A stretch of DNA of 64,000 nucleotides. It comes from Nocardiopsis sp. TSRI0078 (lineage in GTDB: Bacteria; Actinomycetota; Actinomycetes; Streptosporangiales; Streptosporangiaceae). A model generated the notes under the pieces. The model worked only from the letters and a program-made list of their open reading frames with translations, was not told the DNA's origin and made no database searches. Made by a program: the position numbers and the translations under genes. Below are positions 29,726 to 38,013 of this stretch, in pieces. The stretch spans positions 152,330 through 216,329 of the forward strand of contig NZ_LWLB01000003.1 of the NCBI RefSeq assembly GCF_001905145.1. Direction: 5' to 3'. Position 1 is the stretch's first letter, and each line of letters begins with the position of its first letter.

Positions 29726-30718
29726 ATGGCGACCGACCCCACCAAGCTCTCCATGGCGCAGGCCCTCAACCACGCCCTGCGCGACGCCATGGCCGAGGAC
29801 GAAGCGGTGTACGTCTTCGGCGAGGACGTCGGCCCCCTCGGCGGCGTCTTCCGCATCACCGACGGGCTCACCGCCGAGTTCGGCGAGGACCGGTGCTTCG
29901 ACACCCCGCTCGCGGAGTCCGGCATCGTCGGCATGGCCGTCGGCATGGCGATGAACGGCATGCGCCCCGTCGTGGAGATGCAGTTCGACGCGTTCGCCTA
30001 CCCGGCCTTCGAGCAGATCGCCAGCCACGTGGCCAAGACCCGCAACCGCACCCGCGGCCGGGTCGGGCTGCCCATGGTCATCCGCGTCCCCTACGCGGGC
30101 GGGATCGGCGGCGTCGAGCACCACTGCGACTCCTCCGAGGCCTACTACGCGCACACGCCCGGCCTGACCGTGGTCACCCCGTCCACGCCCGCCGACGCCT
30201 ACTTCCTGTTGCGCGATGCGATCGCCTCCGACGACCCGGTCGTCTTCATGGAGCCCAAGAAGCTGTACTGGGGCAAGGACGAGGTCGACCTGACGGTCCC
30301 CGAGCCGCCCATCGGCAGGGCCGTGGTACGCCGGCCCGGCACCGACGCCACCCTCATCGCCTACGGGCCGTCGGTGCCCACCGCGCTGGAGGCCGCCGAG
30401 GCCGCCGCCCAGGAGGGCCGCAGCCTCCAGGTGGTGGACGTGCGCTCCCTCGTCCCCTTCGACGACGCCACCGTGTGCGAGGCGGTGCGCTCCACCGGCC
30501 GTGCGGTCGTGGTCGCCGAGGCCAGCGGGTACGCCAGCGTCGCCTCGGAGATCGTCGCGCGGGTGACCGAGCGCTGCTTCCACTCCCTGGCCGCGCCGGT
30601 GCGACGCGTCACCGGCTTCGACATCCCCTTCCCGCCCCCGAAGCTGGAGCGCTTCCAACTGCCGGGCGTGGACCGGATCCTGGACGCCGTCGACGACCTT
30701 CAGTGGGAGGACCAGTGA
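29726..30718 (+). CDS. 2-oxoacid dehydrogenase E1 component, beta subunit
   Basis: The 330-residue transketolase-like subunit starts at ATG 29726, one base after the E1alpha stop. Signatures include VYVFGEDVGPLGGVFRIT, FDTPLAESGIVGMAVGMAMNGMRPVVEMQFDAFAYPAFEQI, GGIGGVEHHCDSSEAYYAHTPGL and, in the C-terminal domain, VDVRSLVPFDDATV. The end overlaps the E2 start (GTGA). Confidence 0.92.
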   Translation: MATDPTKLSMAQALNHALRDAMAEDEAVYVFGEDVGPLGGVFRITDGLTAEFGEDRCFDTPLAESGIVGMAVGMAMNGMRPVVEMQFDAFAYPAFEQIASHVAKTRNRTRGRVGLPMVIRVPYAGGIGGVEHHCDSSEAYYAHTPGLTVVTPSTPADAYFLLRDAIASDDPVVFMEPKKLYWGKDEVDLTVPEPPIGRAVVRRPGTDATLIAYGPSVPTALEAAEAAAQEGRSLQVVDVRSLVPFDDATVCEAVRSTGRAVVVAEASGYASVASEIVARVTERCFHSLAAPVRRVTGFDIPFPPPKLERFQLPGVDRILDAVDDLQWEDQ

Positions 30719-32148
30719 CGACGCAGACCTTCGACCTCCCCGACCTGGGAGAGGGCCTCACCGAGGCCGAGGTGGTGCGGTGGCTCGTCGCCGTCGGCGA
30801 CACCGTGGCCGTGGACCAGCCGGTCGTGGAGGTGGAGACCGCCAAGTCGATCGTGGAGGTCCCCTCCCCGTTCGCCGGCACGGTCAGCGCGCTGCACGGC
30901 GAGGAGGGCCAGGTCATGGAGGTCGGCAGGCCCCTGATCAGCGTGGCCGACGGCTCCGCCGGCGAGCCCGCCTCCGCGGCCGGGTCCGACACCGCGGCCG
31001 GGTCCGACGCCGCGCCGGTGTCGGCGGGGGAGCGCTACCGCGAGGAGGAGCGCGCCGGATCGGGGTCGGGGAACGTGCTGATCGGCTACGGAACGCCCGA
31101 GGCACAGGCCTCCGGGCGCCGCCGGCGCCCGCGCAACCGCCCGCCCGCGCGCCCGGCCCAGCCCGCCGTGCCCGCGTCCACGGGCACGGCCGCCTCCGGT
31201 GCGGGCGACGGCACACCGGCCCCCGCGCCCACGCGTCCCCCTCTGGTCACCTCTCCGCTGGTCCGGCAGATGGCGCGCGAGGCCGGGCTGCGGATCTCCG
31301 AGGTTCCCGGAAGCGGTCCGGGCGGGCTTATCACCCGGCGCGACGTGCGCGCCGCCATCGAGGCCGCGCAGGCCGCAGCCGAGCCCGCGCGATCCCCGGC
31401 CGCGTCCGCGCCCGCCGCCGAGCCCGCGCCCGTCGCGGCGGGCGCCGTGGACGCGCGCACGGGGCTGGCCGAGTCCCAGCGGGTGCCCATGAGCGGGTTC
31501 CGCAAGAGCGTCGCCGCGTCGCTGTCCCGCAGCCGCAGCGAGATCCCCGAGGCGACCGTCTGGGTGGACGTGGACGCGACCGAGCTGGTCCGCCTGCGCG
31601 AGTCCCACCCGTCCGGGCCCGGACTGCTGTCCTACGTGGCCCGGTTCGTGCTCGCCGGTCTGCGTGCGTACCCCGAGCTCAACGGTCTGGTGGACACCGA
31701 GCGCGGCGAGCTGGTGCAGTACGACGGCGTGAACCTGGGCCTGGCCGTGCAGACCGACCGGGGCCTGGTCGCCCCGGCCGTCATGGGCGCGCACCGGCTC
31801 ACCACGACGGAACTCGACGCGGAGATCAGGCGGGTCACCGCCGCGGCCCGGGAGGGCGGGGTCTCCCCGGCCGAGATGACCGGCGGCACCTTCACCCTCA
31901 ACAACTACGGGTCGCTGCGGGTGGACGGCAGCGCCGCCATCATCAACCACCCGCAGGTGGCGATTCTCGGCCTGGGCCGGATCATGGACCGCCCGTGGAT
32001 CGTGGACGGGGAGCTGACCGCCCGCAAGATCACGCAGCTGTCGTTCGCCTTCGACCACCGCGTGTGCGACGGCGGCGCCGCCGCGGGCTTCATGCGCGTG
32101 GTCGCCGACGCCATGGAGGACCCGGCCGCGGCCATCGCCCGCCTGTAG
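30715..32148 (+). CDS. 2-oxoacid dehydrogenase E2 (lipoyl acyltransferase)
   Basis: The 477-residue product starts at GTG 30715, overlapping the E1beta stop by 4 bases. An N-terminal lipoyl domain with lipoylated Lys44 (VETAKSIVEVP) is followed by an Ala/Gly/Arg-rich linker containing GSGNVLIGYGT, the E3/E1-binding domain (TSPLVRQMAREAGLRISEVPGSGPGGLITRRDV), an Ala/Pro linker, and the catalytic domain ending with FDHRVCDGGAAAGFM, which carries the active-site His and Asp of the HxxxDG motif. No E3 (lipoamide dehydrogenase) gene follows; it must be supplied from elsewhere. A terminator follows. Confidence 0.92.
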   Translation: MTTQTFDLPDLGEGLTEAEVVRWLVAVGDTVAVDQPVVEVETAKSIVEVPSPFAGTVSALHGEEGQVMEVGRPLISVADGSAGEPASAAGSDTAAGSDAAPVSAGERYREEERAGSGSGNVLIGYGTPEAQASGRRRRPRNRPPARPAQPAVPASTGTAASGAGDGTPAPAPTRPPLVTSPLVRQMAREAGLRISEVPGSGPGGLITRRDVRAAIEAAQAAAEPARSPAASAPAAEPAPVAAGAVDARTGLAESQRVPMSGFRKSVAASLSRSRSEIPEATVWVDVDATELVRLRESHPSGPGLLSYVARFVLAGLRAYPELNGLVDTERGELVQYDGVNLGLAVQTDRGLVAPAVMGAHRLTTTELDAEIRRVTAAAREGGVSPAEMTGGTFTLNNYGSLRVDGSAAIINHPQVAILGLGRIMDRPWIVDGELTARKITQLSFAFDHRVCDGGAAAGFMRVVADAMEDPAAAIARL

Positions 32149-32162
32149 GCGCGGCTCCGAGC

Positions 32163-32200
32163 AGCGCCCCGGGGAGTCGGCACCCCGGGGCGCTTTCCTG
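32163..32200 (+). terminator. Terminator of the 2-oxoacid dehydrogenase operon
   Basis: AGCGCCCCGGGG (32163-32174) pairs perfectly with 32183-32194 over 12 bases around an 8-base loop, followed by TTTCCTGT. Confidence 0.8.
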
Positions 32201-32236
32201 TCCGGTGCTCCTCCGCCCGCGTCCACCGGCCTCCGC

Positions 32237-32242
32237 TAGGCT
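32237..32242 (+). promoter_or_regulatory. -10 box of a probably leaderless VOC gene
   Basis: TAGGCT sits 8 bases before the ATG at 32251, leaving no room for a ribosome binding site. This spacing is typical of leaderless actinobacterial mRNAs. Confidence 0.45.
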
Positions 32243-32250
32243 CGGGCGCC

Positions 32251-32610
32251 ATGACCGTGGGAACCGTGGACCAGTGGGTCGTCAACGCCGCCGAACCCTA
32301 CCTCCTCGCCCGCTTCTGGGCCTTCGTGCTGGGAGGCGAGCCGGTGGCGAGGCCCGACGGCTGGGCCTACGTGGCGGGTGCCGAGGGGCGGCCCCGGCTG
32401 TCCTTCCAGCCCGATCCCGGGCCCGGGACCGGGCGCAACCGCATCCACATGGACGTACGGGTGGACGACATCGCCGAGGCCGCCGACGCGGTCGTCGCCG
32501 GGGGAGCCGGCCGGAGGGGCGGCCCGGTCACCGACGGGCAGGGGACCTTCCAGGTGCTGCTCGACCCCGAGGGCAACGAGTTCTGCCTGGTGGAGCCCTC
32601 CGCCCGCTGA
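32251..32610 (+). CDS. VOC (glyoxalase-like) superfamily protein
   Basis: The 119-residue protein has one vicinal-oxygen-chelate domain: TVDQWVVNAAEPYLLARFWAFVLGGEPV, then NRIHMDVRVDDIAEAADAVVAGGA, then VLLDPEGNEFCLVEP. The His of IHMDV and Glu of NEFCLVE are candidate metal ligands. The short, single-domain form is widespread in actinobacteria with no assigned substrate. Start ATG 32251 has no ribosome binding site but follows a -10 box. It is convergent with the metallo-beta-lactamase-fold gene. Confidence 0.8.
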   Translation: MTVGTVDQWVVNAAEPYLLARFWAFVLGGEPVARPDGWAYVAGAEGRPRLSFQPDPGPGTGRNRIHMDVRVDDIAEAADAVVAGGAGRRGGPVTDGQGTFQVLLDPEGNEFCLVEPSAR

Positions 32611-32620
32611 CGGCGGGCGG
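32600..32620. terminator. Small hairpin between convergent genes
   Basis: CCGCCCG (32600-32606) pairs with CGGGCGG (32614-32620), overlapping the VOC gene's stop codon and sitting 7 bases before the end of the convergent gene. Confidence 0.35.
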
Positions 32621-32626
32621 GCCCGC

Positions 32627-33616
32627 CTACTCCTCGCCCTCCCGGGCCTCGGCGTCGGCGGTCCGGCCGCGCAGCATGAGGTCCAGTACCTCCATGAACC
32701 GGTCGGTCCGCCGCCGGCCGAGCACGAAGGGGTTGTCTCCACCGGGATCGTCGCGGACCTGCTCGGCGCGCGCGAGCCCGTCGTCGATGGGGTGGTTGGC
32801 CAGTTCCACGTCCACCCCGGCCCTGCGCATCCGGTGGCGGAACGAGCGGATGGACGCCAGGTAGGTGCGCAGTTCCGCGAGCTTCTCGGTCGGTCGGGTG
32901 CCTCCCCACAGCATGGCCGTATGGCTCTCGGAACCCGTCCGCACGGGGAGGATGGGCGAGACGGTGCCCGCGGTGTGGCCGGGAGTGGCGTACAGGCGGA
33001 GGGCCGTGTCGCCGAGGGTGAGGCGTTGGCCGTCCGTGATCTCCAGGTCCCGGGAGGGGGCGTGCTCCGGCCGGGTGCGTTCGACGAGGTCCCAGTCGGC
33101 CGGTGACATCAGCACGCGTGCCCCGTAGCGGTCGGCGAGGTACTGCGCCCCGCCGAAGTGGTCGTGGTGGCCGTGGGTGACGACGACGTACCTGATCGCC
33201 TCCGGATCGGCTCCCAGTTCGCGCAGACCCGGGACGATCACGTTCCCGGCGTCCTCGGGGGACCTGAGCGCGTCGATCAGCACGATCCCGTCGTCGGTGA
33301 GGACCGCCATGGCGTGCACGAATCCCACGCTCAGCATGGCCAGGTTGTCGAACAGCCTCACCGGGGCCGGAGCGGCCAGTTCAGGAGGAGCGGTGCCGGG
33401 GGTCAGCGCCCGGACGAGGTTCCGAAGGACCGGGTCCTCCCCTGCCAGCCTGACCGCACGGTCGTAGTAGCACTGGCCGTCCGTCGCGGCGGCCGCGGTC
33501 GGCGAGGCGGGACCGACCACCCCGGCGCCGGCCGCGAGCCCGACGACGGCGAGCCGGGCGAAGCGGCGCCGGGAGAGGGCGTCGCTGCTGTCCTCACGGG
33601 GGGACGGTGGCTTCAC
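32627..33616 (-). CDS. Tat-exported metallo-beta-lactamase-fold hydrolase
   Basis: I start at GTG 33616 because CAGGAGG precedes it perfectly; longer starts lack this. The product is 329 residues. A twin-arginine signal (LSRRRFARLAVVGLAAGAGVVG) is followed by ASPTAAAAT, a likely cleavage region. The zinc motif THGHHDHFGG lies at residues 147-156, with ATPGHTAGTVSPIL supplying the next His and AMLWGGTRPTE after it. Export of a folded metalloenzyme fits Tat. The substrate is unknown; it is not a clear class B beta-lactamase. Confidence 0.82.
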   Translation of the reverse strand: MKPPSPREDSSDALSRRRFARLAVVGLAAGAGVVGPASPTAAAATDGQCYYDRAVRLAGEDPVLRNLVRALTPGTAPPELAAPAPVRLFDNLAMLSVGFVHAMAVLTDDGIVLIDALRSPEDAGNVIVPGLRELGADPEAIRYVVVTHGHHDHFGGAQYLADRYGARVLMSPADWDLVERTRPEHAPSRDLEITDGQRLTLGDTALRLYATPGHTAGTVSPILPVRTGSESHTAMLWGGTRPTEKLAELRTYLASIRSFRHRMRRAGVDVELANHPIDDGLARAEQVRDDPGGDNPFVLGRRRTDRFMEVLDLMLRGRTADAEAREGEE

Positions 33617-33774
33617 GGCGGTCCTCCTGCTGGCTGTCGGGGAAGGAAGGGTGGCGGGGCGGGAGCCGGAACGGCCTCTCACCGCTGCCTTTCCCTAACG
33701 CCGGCACCCCGCCTCCCGGTTCGGTCCTGGGCGGGTCCGGTCCGCCCCGCACGGCGGGCGAGGCCGGGAGGGCC

Positions 33775-34674
33775 TCACCGCCCCTCGCCCAACAGCGCGA
33801 ACAGGCTCGAGAAGCCCTGTTCGCCGTGGCCTTCGGCGATCCGGCGCCTCATCAGCTCCCTGACCTCCCGCATCCGCGCGGATTCCACGCCCATGGACTC
33901 CCGGTGGCCGATCATGTCGTCCATCAGTGCGGCCTGGACCCTGAGGGGACCGAGGTCCGGCGGGTAGTCGCCGGATCCGACCGCCTCGCCGATCGAGGTC
34001 AGCAGCGTCGGGTACGCGGCCACCAAACCGGCGGCACGCTCGGCGAACTCCACCACGTCGACCCCCTCCGCCCGCACCAGCCGGAGGGTGTGCAGGAATC
34101 CGAGGAGCAGTTCGTAGCCCACCGCGACCTGGGCCATGAACTCCACGGCGGCCAGGCCGGCGTCCGTGCCGTGGTAGGCGGTGTCGCCCAGTGCCCGCAG
34201 TGTCGACTCGTGGGCGTCGAACGCGCGCCGGGAACCGCTGATGGGAAGCAGGAGGTCCGGGGTGCCCACGTGCGGCGGATCCCCCATGATCTTGCCGTCG
34301 AGGTACTCGGCACCGCGCTCACGCGCCCAGCGCTCGTAGGCCCGCGCCTGTGCGGGGGAACCGCTCGTGAGGTTCACCAGCACCCTGCCCGCGATCGTGG
34401 AATCGACCGAGGCCAGTACCTCGTCGACCGCTGTGCCGTCGAGCAGGCAGACCACGACGAGCCCGCTCGCCGCCACCGCCTCCGAGGCCGTCGCGGCGGC
34501 CGTGGCGCCGAGGCCGGCCAACGGAGCGGTCCTGCCCGCCGTCCGGTTCCAGACCGTCGTGTGGTGGCCGCGTTCGACGAACGTCCTGGCGATCGCCGAC
34601 CCCATGTCGCCGAGGCCGAGCACGGTGACCCGGGGAGCCGCACCGGCGTCGCCGCCGTCTGTTCTCGTCAGCAT
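33775..34674 (-). CDS. NAD(P)-dependent oxidoreductase (beta-hydroxyacid dehydrogenase / imine reductase-like)
   Basis: The 299-residue product starts at ATG 34674 with AGGA just upstream. The dinucleotide motif is VTVLGLGDMGSAIARTFVERGH followed by VWNRT, then LVVVCLLDGTAVDEVL and LVNLTSGSPAQARAYERWA. The C-terminal helical domain (GTDAGLAAVEFMAQVAVGYELLLGF) is of the 6-phosphogluconate-dehydrogenase-like type found in imine reductases. The usual catalytic Lys of beta-hydroxyacid dehydrogenases is not obvious. A MerR-type promoter (34713-34743) precedes it, pointing to induction by a small molecule or redox signal. Confidence 0.8.
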   Translation of the reverse strand: MLTRTDGGDAGAAPRVTVLGLGDMGSAIARTFVERGHHTTVWNRTAGRTAPLAGLGATAAATASEAVAASGLVVVCLLDGTAVDEVLASVDSTIAGRVLVNLTSGSPAQARAYERWARERGAEYLDGKIMGDPPHVGTPDLLLPISGSRRAFDAHESTLRALGDTAYHGTDAGLAAVEFMAQVAVGYELLLGFLHTLRLVRAEGVDVVEFAERAAGLVAAYPTLLTSIGEAVGSGDYPPDLGPLRVQAALMDDMIGHRESMGVESARMREVRELMRRRIAEGHGEQGFSSLFALLGEGR

Positions 34675-34712
34675 GTTCCCTGCCCTTCGGAGCGGATGCC
34701 CGTCGCCCGGAA

Positions 34713-34743
34713 AGGCTAGGAACTCAACTTGACTTGAGGTCAA
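34713..34743 (-). promoter_or_regulatory. MerR-type promoter with SoxR-box-like dyad (oxidoreductase gene)
   Basis: Read on the minus strand, -35 TTGACC (34743-34738) and -10 TAGCCT (34718-34713) are separated by 19 bases, the overlong spacing typical of MerR-activated promoters. The dyad CTCAA-N6-TTGAG (34723-34738) lies in the spacer and resembles the SoxR box. The same TTGACCTCAA block recurs before the NmrA-like gene at 43706-43715. Confidence 0.75.
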
Positions 34744-34830
34744 GGGCCCGGGTCGCGGACGAGAGGCCCCGGCCGAGGACCGGGGCCGGGGTACCCGGGC
34801 ACGACGCGGCGCCCCGCCGCCGCGGGGTGC

Positions 34831-34877
34831 GGCGACAGGGCGCCTTGTCGACAGGCCGACTCGTCTGCCTGTCTACT
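34831..34877. repeat. GTCGAC-rich intergenic repeat, copy C
   Basis: GGCGACAGGGCGCCTTGTCGAC followed by AGGC and then CGACTCGTCTGCCTGTC (34858-34874). The GACTCGTC word is shared with copies A, B and D, and GCCTTGTCG with copy B. The end overlaps the stop codon of paaZ. Confidence 0.5.
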
Positions 34878-36906
34878 CCTCGCCCTTGGCGACCAGGGTG
34901 AGGACGTCGTAGGTGGCCACGGCCTCGCCGTCCTGGTCGGTGACCAGGGCGTCCCAGCGCACCTCGCCGTAGTCGGCGTTCGTGCGGGGCGTGATCTGCT
35001 TGGCGGTCAGCGTCACCCGGATGGTGGAGCCCTCCTTCACCGGAGTGAGGAAGCGCAGGTTGTCCACGCCGAAGTTGGCCAGCACCGGTCCCGGGGCCGG
35101 GTCCACGAACAGGCCCGCCGCCAGCGACACCACCAGGTAGCCGTGCGCCACGATCCCGCCGAACAGCGGGTTGGCGGCGGCGGCCTCCTCGTCGGTGTGC
35201 GCGTAGAAGGTGTCGCCGGTGAACTCGGCGAAGTGGTCGATGTCGGCGCGGGTGACGGTGCGCTCCGCCGACCGGATCGTGTCGCCGATCCGCAGCTGCG
35301 ACAGGTCCTTGCGGAACGGGTGCACGTCGCCCACGTCGCGCTTCGACCCCGTGGTCCAGTGGCCGGTGATCGCGGTGACCATGTCCGGGGACGCCTGCAC
35401 GGCGGTGCGCTGCATGTGGTGCTTGACGCCGCGCACACCGCCCATCTCCTCGCCGCCGCCCGCGCGGCCGGGCCCGCCGTGTACCAGGACGGGAAGCGGG
35501 GAGCCGTGGCCGGTGGACTCCTTGGCGTCGTCCCGGTTGAGCACCAGGATGCGCCCGTGCCAGGGCGCGACGCCCAGGACGACCTCGCGGGCCACGTCCG
35601 GGTCGTTGGTGACCAGCGAGCCCACCAGGCTGCCGCTGCCGCGCGCGGCCAGCTCCACGGCCTCGGAGACGCCGTCGTAGGTGATCACGGTGCTGACCGG
35701 GCCGAAGGCCTCCACCTCGTGCGGCTCACGGGCACCGGGCTCGGCGCGCAGCAGGATCGGGGACATGAACGCGCCGGAGTCGGCGTCGGCGCCGACGACC
35801 TCCACGGCCTCGGGGTCGCCGTGGACGATCTCGCTGGAGGCGCGCAGCGCCTTGACCGCCTTGCGGACCTCCTCGCGCTGGTCGAGCGAGACCAGGGCGC
35901 CCATGCGCGCGTCCGGGTGGTCCGCCGCGCCCACGACCACCTTGGACAGCCGGTCGGCCAGGGCGCCGACGACGGCGTCGGCCATCGGCTCGGGCACCAT
36001 GACCCGGCGGATGGCGGTGCACTTCTGCCCGGCCTTGACGGTCATCTCGGTGACGACCTGCTTGACGAACAGGTCGAACTCGGGGTCCTGCTCGGACACG
36101 TCCGGCCCGAGGATCGAGCAGTTGAGGGAGTCGGCCTCGACGTTGAGCTGCACGCCGCCGCTGACCACGTTCGGGTGGTTGCGCAGGATGGCGCCGGTGG
36201 CGGCGGAGCCGGTGAAGCCCACGATGTCCTGCGGGCCCAGGTTGTCGAGCAGCCCCCTGTGGCTGCCGACGAGGAGCTGGAGGGAGCCCTCCGGCAGCAG
36301 CCCGGACCCGACCATCCGCCGCACGACCGCGGCGGTGAGGTAGGCGGTCTGCCCGGCGGGCTTGACGATACTCGGCATCCCGGCGAGGAAGGCGGGGGCG
36401 AGCTTCTCCAGCATGCCCCACACCGGGAAGTTGAACGCGTTGATCTGCACGGCCACGCCCGGACGGGACGTGTACACGTGCTGGCCGACGAACGTGCCCT
36501 GCTTGCCGAGCTGCTCCAGGGGGCCGTCGAGGATGACGGTGGAGTTGGGCAGCTCGCGGCGGCCCTTGCTGGAGAAGCTGAAGAGCGTCCCGAACCCGCC
36601 GTCCACGTCCACGGCGGTGTCGCGCCTGGTCGCGCCGGTCCGGTGCGAGAGCGCGTAGAACTCCTCCTTGTACTCCATCAGGTGCTTGGCGACCTCCTTG
36701 AGGAGGTTCGCGCGCTGGTGGAAGGTGAGCGCGCGCAGCGCCGGGCCGCCGACACGGCGTGCGTAGTCCACCATCCCGGCGACGTCGGGGCCGTTGGCCG
36801 AGATGCGGGCGACGGTCTCGCCGGTGTTCGCGTCGGCCAGGGGCGAGCCCTCGTCCGCGGGGGTGAACCACGCCCCCTGCGCGTAGCTCTGCAGTGTTTC
36901 GGACAC
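34873..36906 (-). CDS. paaZ: Bifunctional oxepin-CoA hydrolase / 3-oxo-5,6-dehydrosuberyl-CoA semialdehyde dehydrogenase (PaaZ)
   Basis: Ring-cleavage enzyme of phenylacetyl-CoA catabolism, 677 residues (family about 680), starting at GTG 36906 behind GAGAGGA. The N-terminal aldehyde dehydrogenase domain contains NAFNFPVWGMLEKLAPAFLAGMPSIVKPA, GFTGSAATG, the general-base Glu in LNVEADSLN and nucleophile Cys in VKAGQKCTAIRRV. The C-terminal R-specific MaoC hydratase domain shows FAEFTGDTFYAHTDEEAAAANPLFGGIVAHGYLVVSLAAGLF. Other paa genes (paaABCDE, paaK) are not in the window, so this copy is isolated. A TetR-type (PaaR-like) operator overlaps its promoter. Confidence 0.93.
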   Translation of the reverse strand: MSETLQSYAQGAWFTPADEGSPLADANTGETVARISANGPDVAGMVDYARRVGGPALRALTFHQRANLLKEVAKHLMEYKEEFYALSHRTGATRRDTAVDVDGGFGTLFSFSSKGRRELPNSTVILDGPLEQLGKQGTFVGQHVYTSRPGVAVQINAFNFPVWGMLEKLAPAFLAGMPSIVKPAGQTAYLTAAVVRRMVGSGLLPEGSLQLLVGSHRGLLDNLGPQDIVGFTGSAATGAILRNHPNVVSGGVQLNVEADSLNCSILGPDVSEQDPEFDLFVKQVVTEMTVKAGQKCTAIRRVMVPEPMADAVVGALADRLSKVVVGAADHPDARMGALVSLDQREEVRKAVKALRASSEIVHGDPEAVEVVGADADSGAFMSPILLRAEPGAREPHEVEAFGPVSTVITYDGVSEAVELAARGSGSLVGSLVTNDPDVAREVVLGVAPWHGRILVLNRDDAKESTGHGSPLPVLVHGGPGRAGGGEEMGGVRGVKHHMQRTAVQASPDMVTAITGHWTTGSKRDVGDVHPFRKDLSQLRIGDTIRSAERTVTRADIDHFAEFTGDTFYAHTDEEAAAANPLFGGIVAHGYLVVSLAAGLFVDPAPGPVLANFGVDNLRFLTPVKEGSTIRVTLTAKQITPRTNADYGEVRWDALVTDQDGEAVATYDVLTLVAKGEE

Positions 36907-36947
36907 CTGACGGTCCTCTCCTCGGGCTGTGCTCTCTTGCTCGAACA

Positions 36948-36970
36948 GTATTACAGACCGATCGGTCAGT
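36948..36970 (-). promoter_or_regulatory. PaaR/TetR-type operator over the paaZ promoter
   Basis: GACCGATCGGTC (36956-36967) is a perfect 12-base palindrome within an 18-base near-palindrome (36953-36970, 16 of 18 positions). On the minus strand TAATAC (36953-36948), the likely paaZ -10, directly abuts it. A TetR-family repressor such as PaaR, released by a phenylacetyl-CoA-type ligand, is the expected regulator and is not encoded here. Confidence 0.7.
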
Positions 36971-37019
36971 AAATAGTGCGAGGGAGGGCGCACCACGGCC
37001 CAACTGGGATTTCCCCACC

Positions 37020-37241
37020 TCAGCGGCGGGCAGGAGACCTTCTCAGCCCACCTCGGCACGGATCTCGCGTGCCGTCACTCCGGACGCGCGCCAGCCGCTC
37101 CGAACAGACCCACCGCGTCGGCGTGGACCCCTGTTCGCGGTGCGGCTTGTACAGGTACCGGGTCGACATCCGGTGCGCCGCGGCCACCGACTCCACCGGC
37201 AGGTCCGGACCGGACGGGCCCGCCAGGCAGTACGCACGCAC
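37020..37241 (-). pseudogene. Remnant of an AraC-family regulator (HTH fragment)
   Basis: This frame contains PVESVAAAHRMSTRYLYKPHREQGSTPTRWVCSERLARVRSDG, which lines up with the first helix-turn-helix of AraC/XylS regulators (usual form: ESVAAAH-xS-RYLHKLF-EQGxT-xxWVRxRRLxxxRxDL). The usual LF after YLHK is replaced by PH, and the second helix-turn-helix and the whole ligand-binding domain are missing. The short open frame has no ribosome binding site. I read it as a decayed gene fragment; it may have been the activator of paaZ or a lost neighbour. Confidence 0.5.
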
Positions 37242-37395
37242 ACGGCCGTGCGGTCCCGGGACCCTCCGCCGACGTCACGGCCCGTCGCCGTGCCGGACCC
37301 CCGACAGGGTGACGGGTCGTTTCCTCGCCCCCGATGCTGTAACAAGCAGGACCCTGCGGACAGAAGGAGGGTGAGATACGCACGGAAGGAAGCCG

Positions 37396-38013
37396 ATGAG
37401 CAGTGACACGGGCCCGGAACCCGCGGACGCGGACCCGGAGGGGGCGGCGAGGGGCGGGTTCACCCGGTTCTTCGAACGGCACTACGACGACGTCCACCGC
37501 TACGCCGTCCGCCGTCTGGGCGCGGACTCCGCGGACGACGTCGCCGCCGAGACCTTCGCCGTCGCCTGGCGCAGGTACGACCGCCTGCCCAAGGACCAGC
37601 CCCTCCCCTGGCTCTACGGGGTGGCGCGCAACGTCATCCGGGCCAGGCGGCGGCGTGACCGAAGGCGCGGCGAGGTGCTGCTCCCCGATGGCGGCACCCG
37701 GGGCCGGGAGGCGCCGGACACCGTCCACCAGGTGGAGGAGCGCGACACCGCGCTGCGCGCCCTGGACCGGCTCAGCGCCACCGACCGCGAGCTGGTGATG
37801 CTCCTGGCCTGGGAGGGGCTGGAGCTGCGCGACGCGGCCCGGGTCCTGGGCTGCACCACGGCGACCGCGCGCGTGCGCCTGTACCGGGCGCGCCGCCGGA
37901 TCGAGCGCTTCCTGGACTCCTCTCCCCCGGAGCCCCCGCCTCCGGCCGGCGCCCGAGCGGCGAAGGCCCGGAGGAGTCCCGCGCACGTCCGAGTTTCCGT
38001 GGAGGAGAAGTGA
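37396..38013 (+). CDS. ECF sigma-70 family RNA polymerase sigma factor
   Basis: The 205-residue product starts at ATG 37396 with GGAAGGAAG upstream. Region 2 is visible as FTRFFERHYDDVHRYAVRRLGADSADDVAAETFAVAWRRYDRLP followed by PLPWLYGVARNVIRARRRRDRR; region 4 as ALDRLSATDRELVMLLAWEGLELRDAARVLGCTTATARVRLYRARRRIERFL. A Pro/Ala-rich basic tail follows. The next gene, overlapping by 4 bases, encodes its likely membrane partner. Autoregulation is common for such pairs but no matching promoter is seen. Confidence 0.9.
   Translation: MSSDTGPEPADADPEGAARGGFTRFFERHYDDVHRYAVRRLGADSADDVAAETFAVAWRRYDRLPKDQPLPWLYGVARNVIRARRRRDRRRGEVLLPDGGTRGREAPDTVHQVEERDTALRALDRLSATDRELVMLLAWEGLELRDAARVLGCTTATARVRLYRARRRIERFLDSSPPEPPPPAGARAAKARRSPAHVRVSVEEK

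Larger units (their letters stand above)
36907..37395. other. Region between paaZ and the ECF sigma factor gene
   Basis: It holds the paaZ promoter/operator and the AraC-type remnant; the rest (37242-37395) shows no coding signal and should contain the sigma-factor promoter, which I cannot place. GGAAGGAAG at about 37382-37390 is the ribosome binding site of the sigma gene. Confidence 0.5.

Noticed and set aside
32627..33616. Class B beta-lactamase resistance gene
   Set aside because: Only the general HxHxDH metallo-beta-lactamase fold motif is present. The Tat signal and remaining sequence fit broad MBL-fold hydrolases, not a known carbapenemase.
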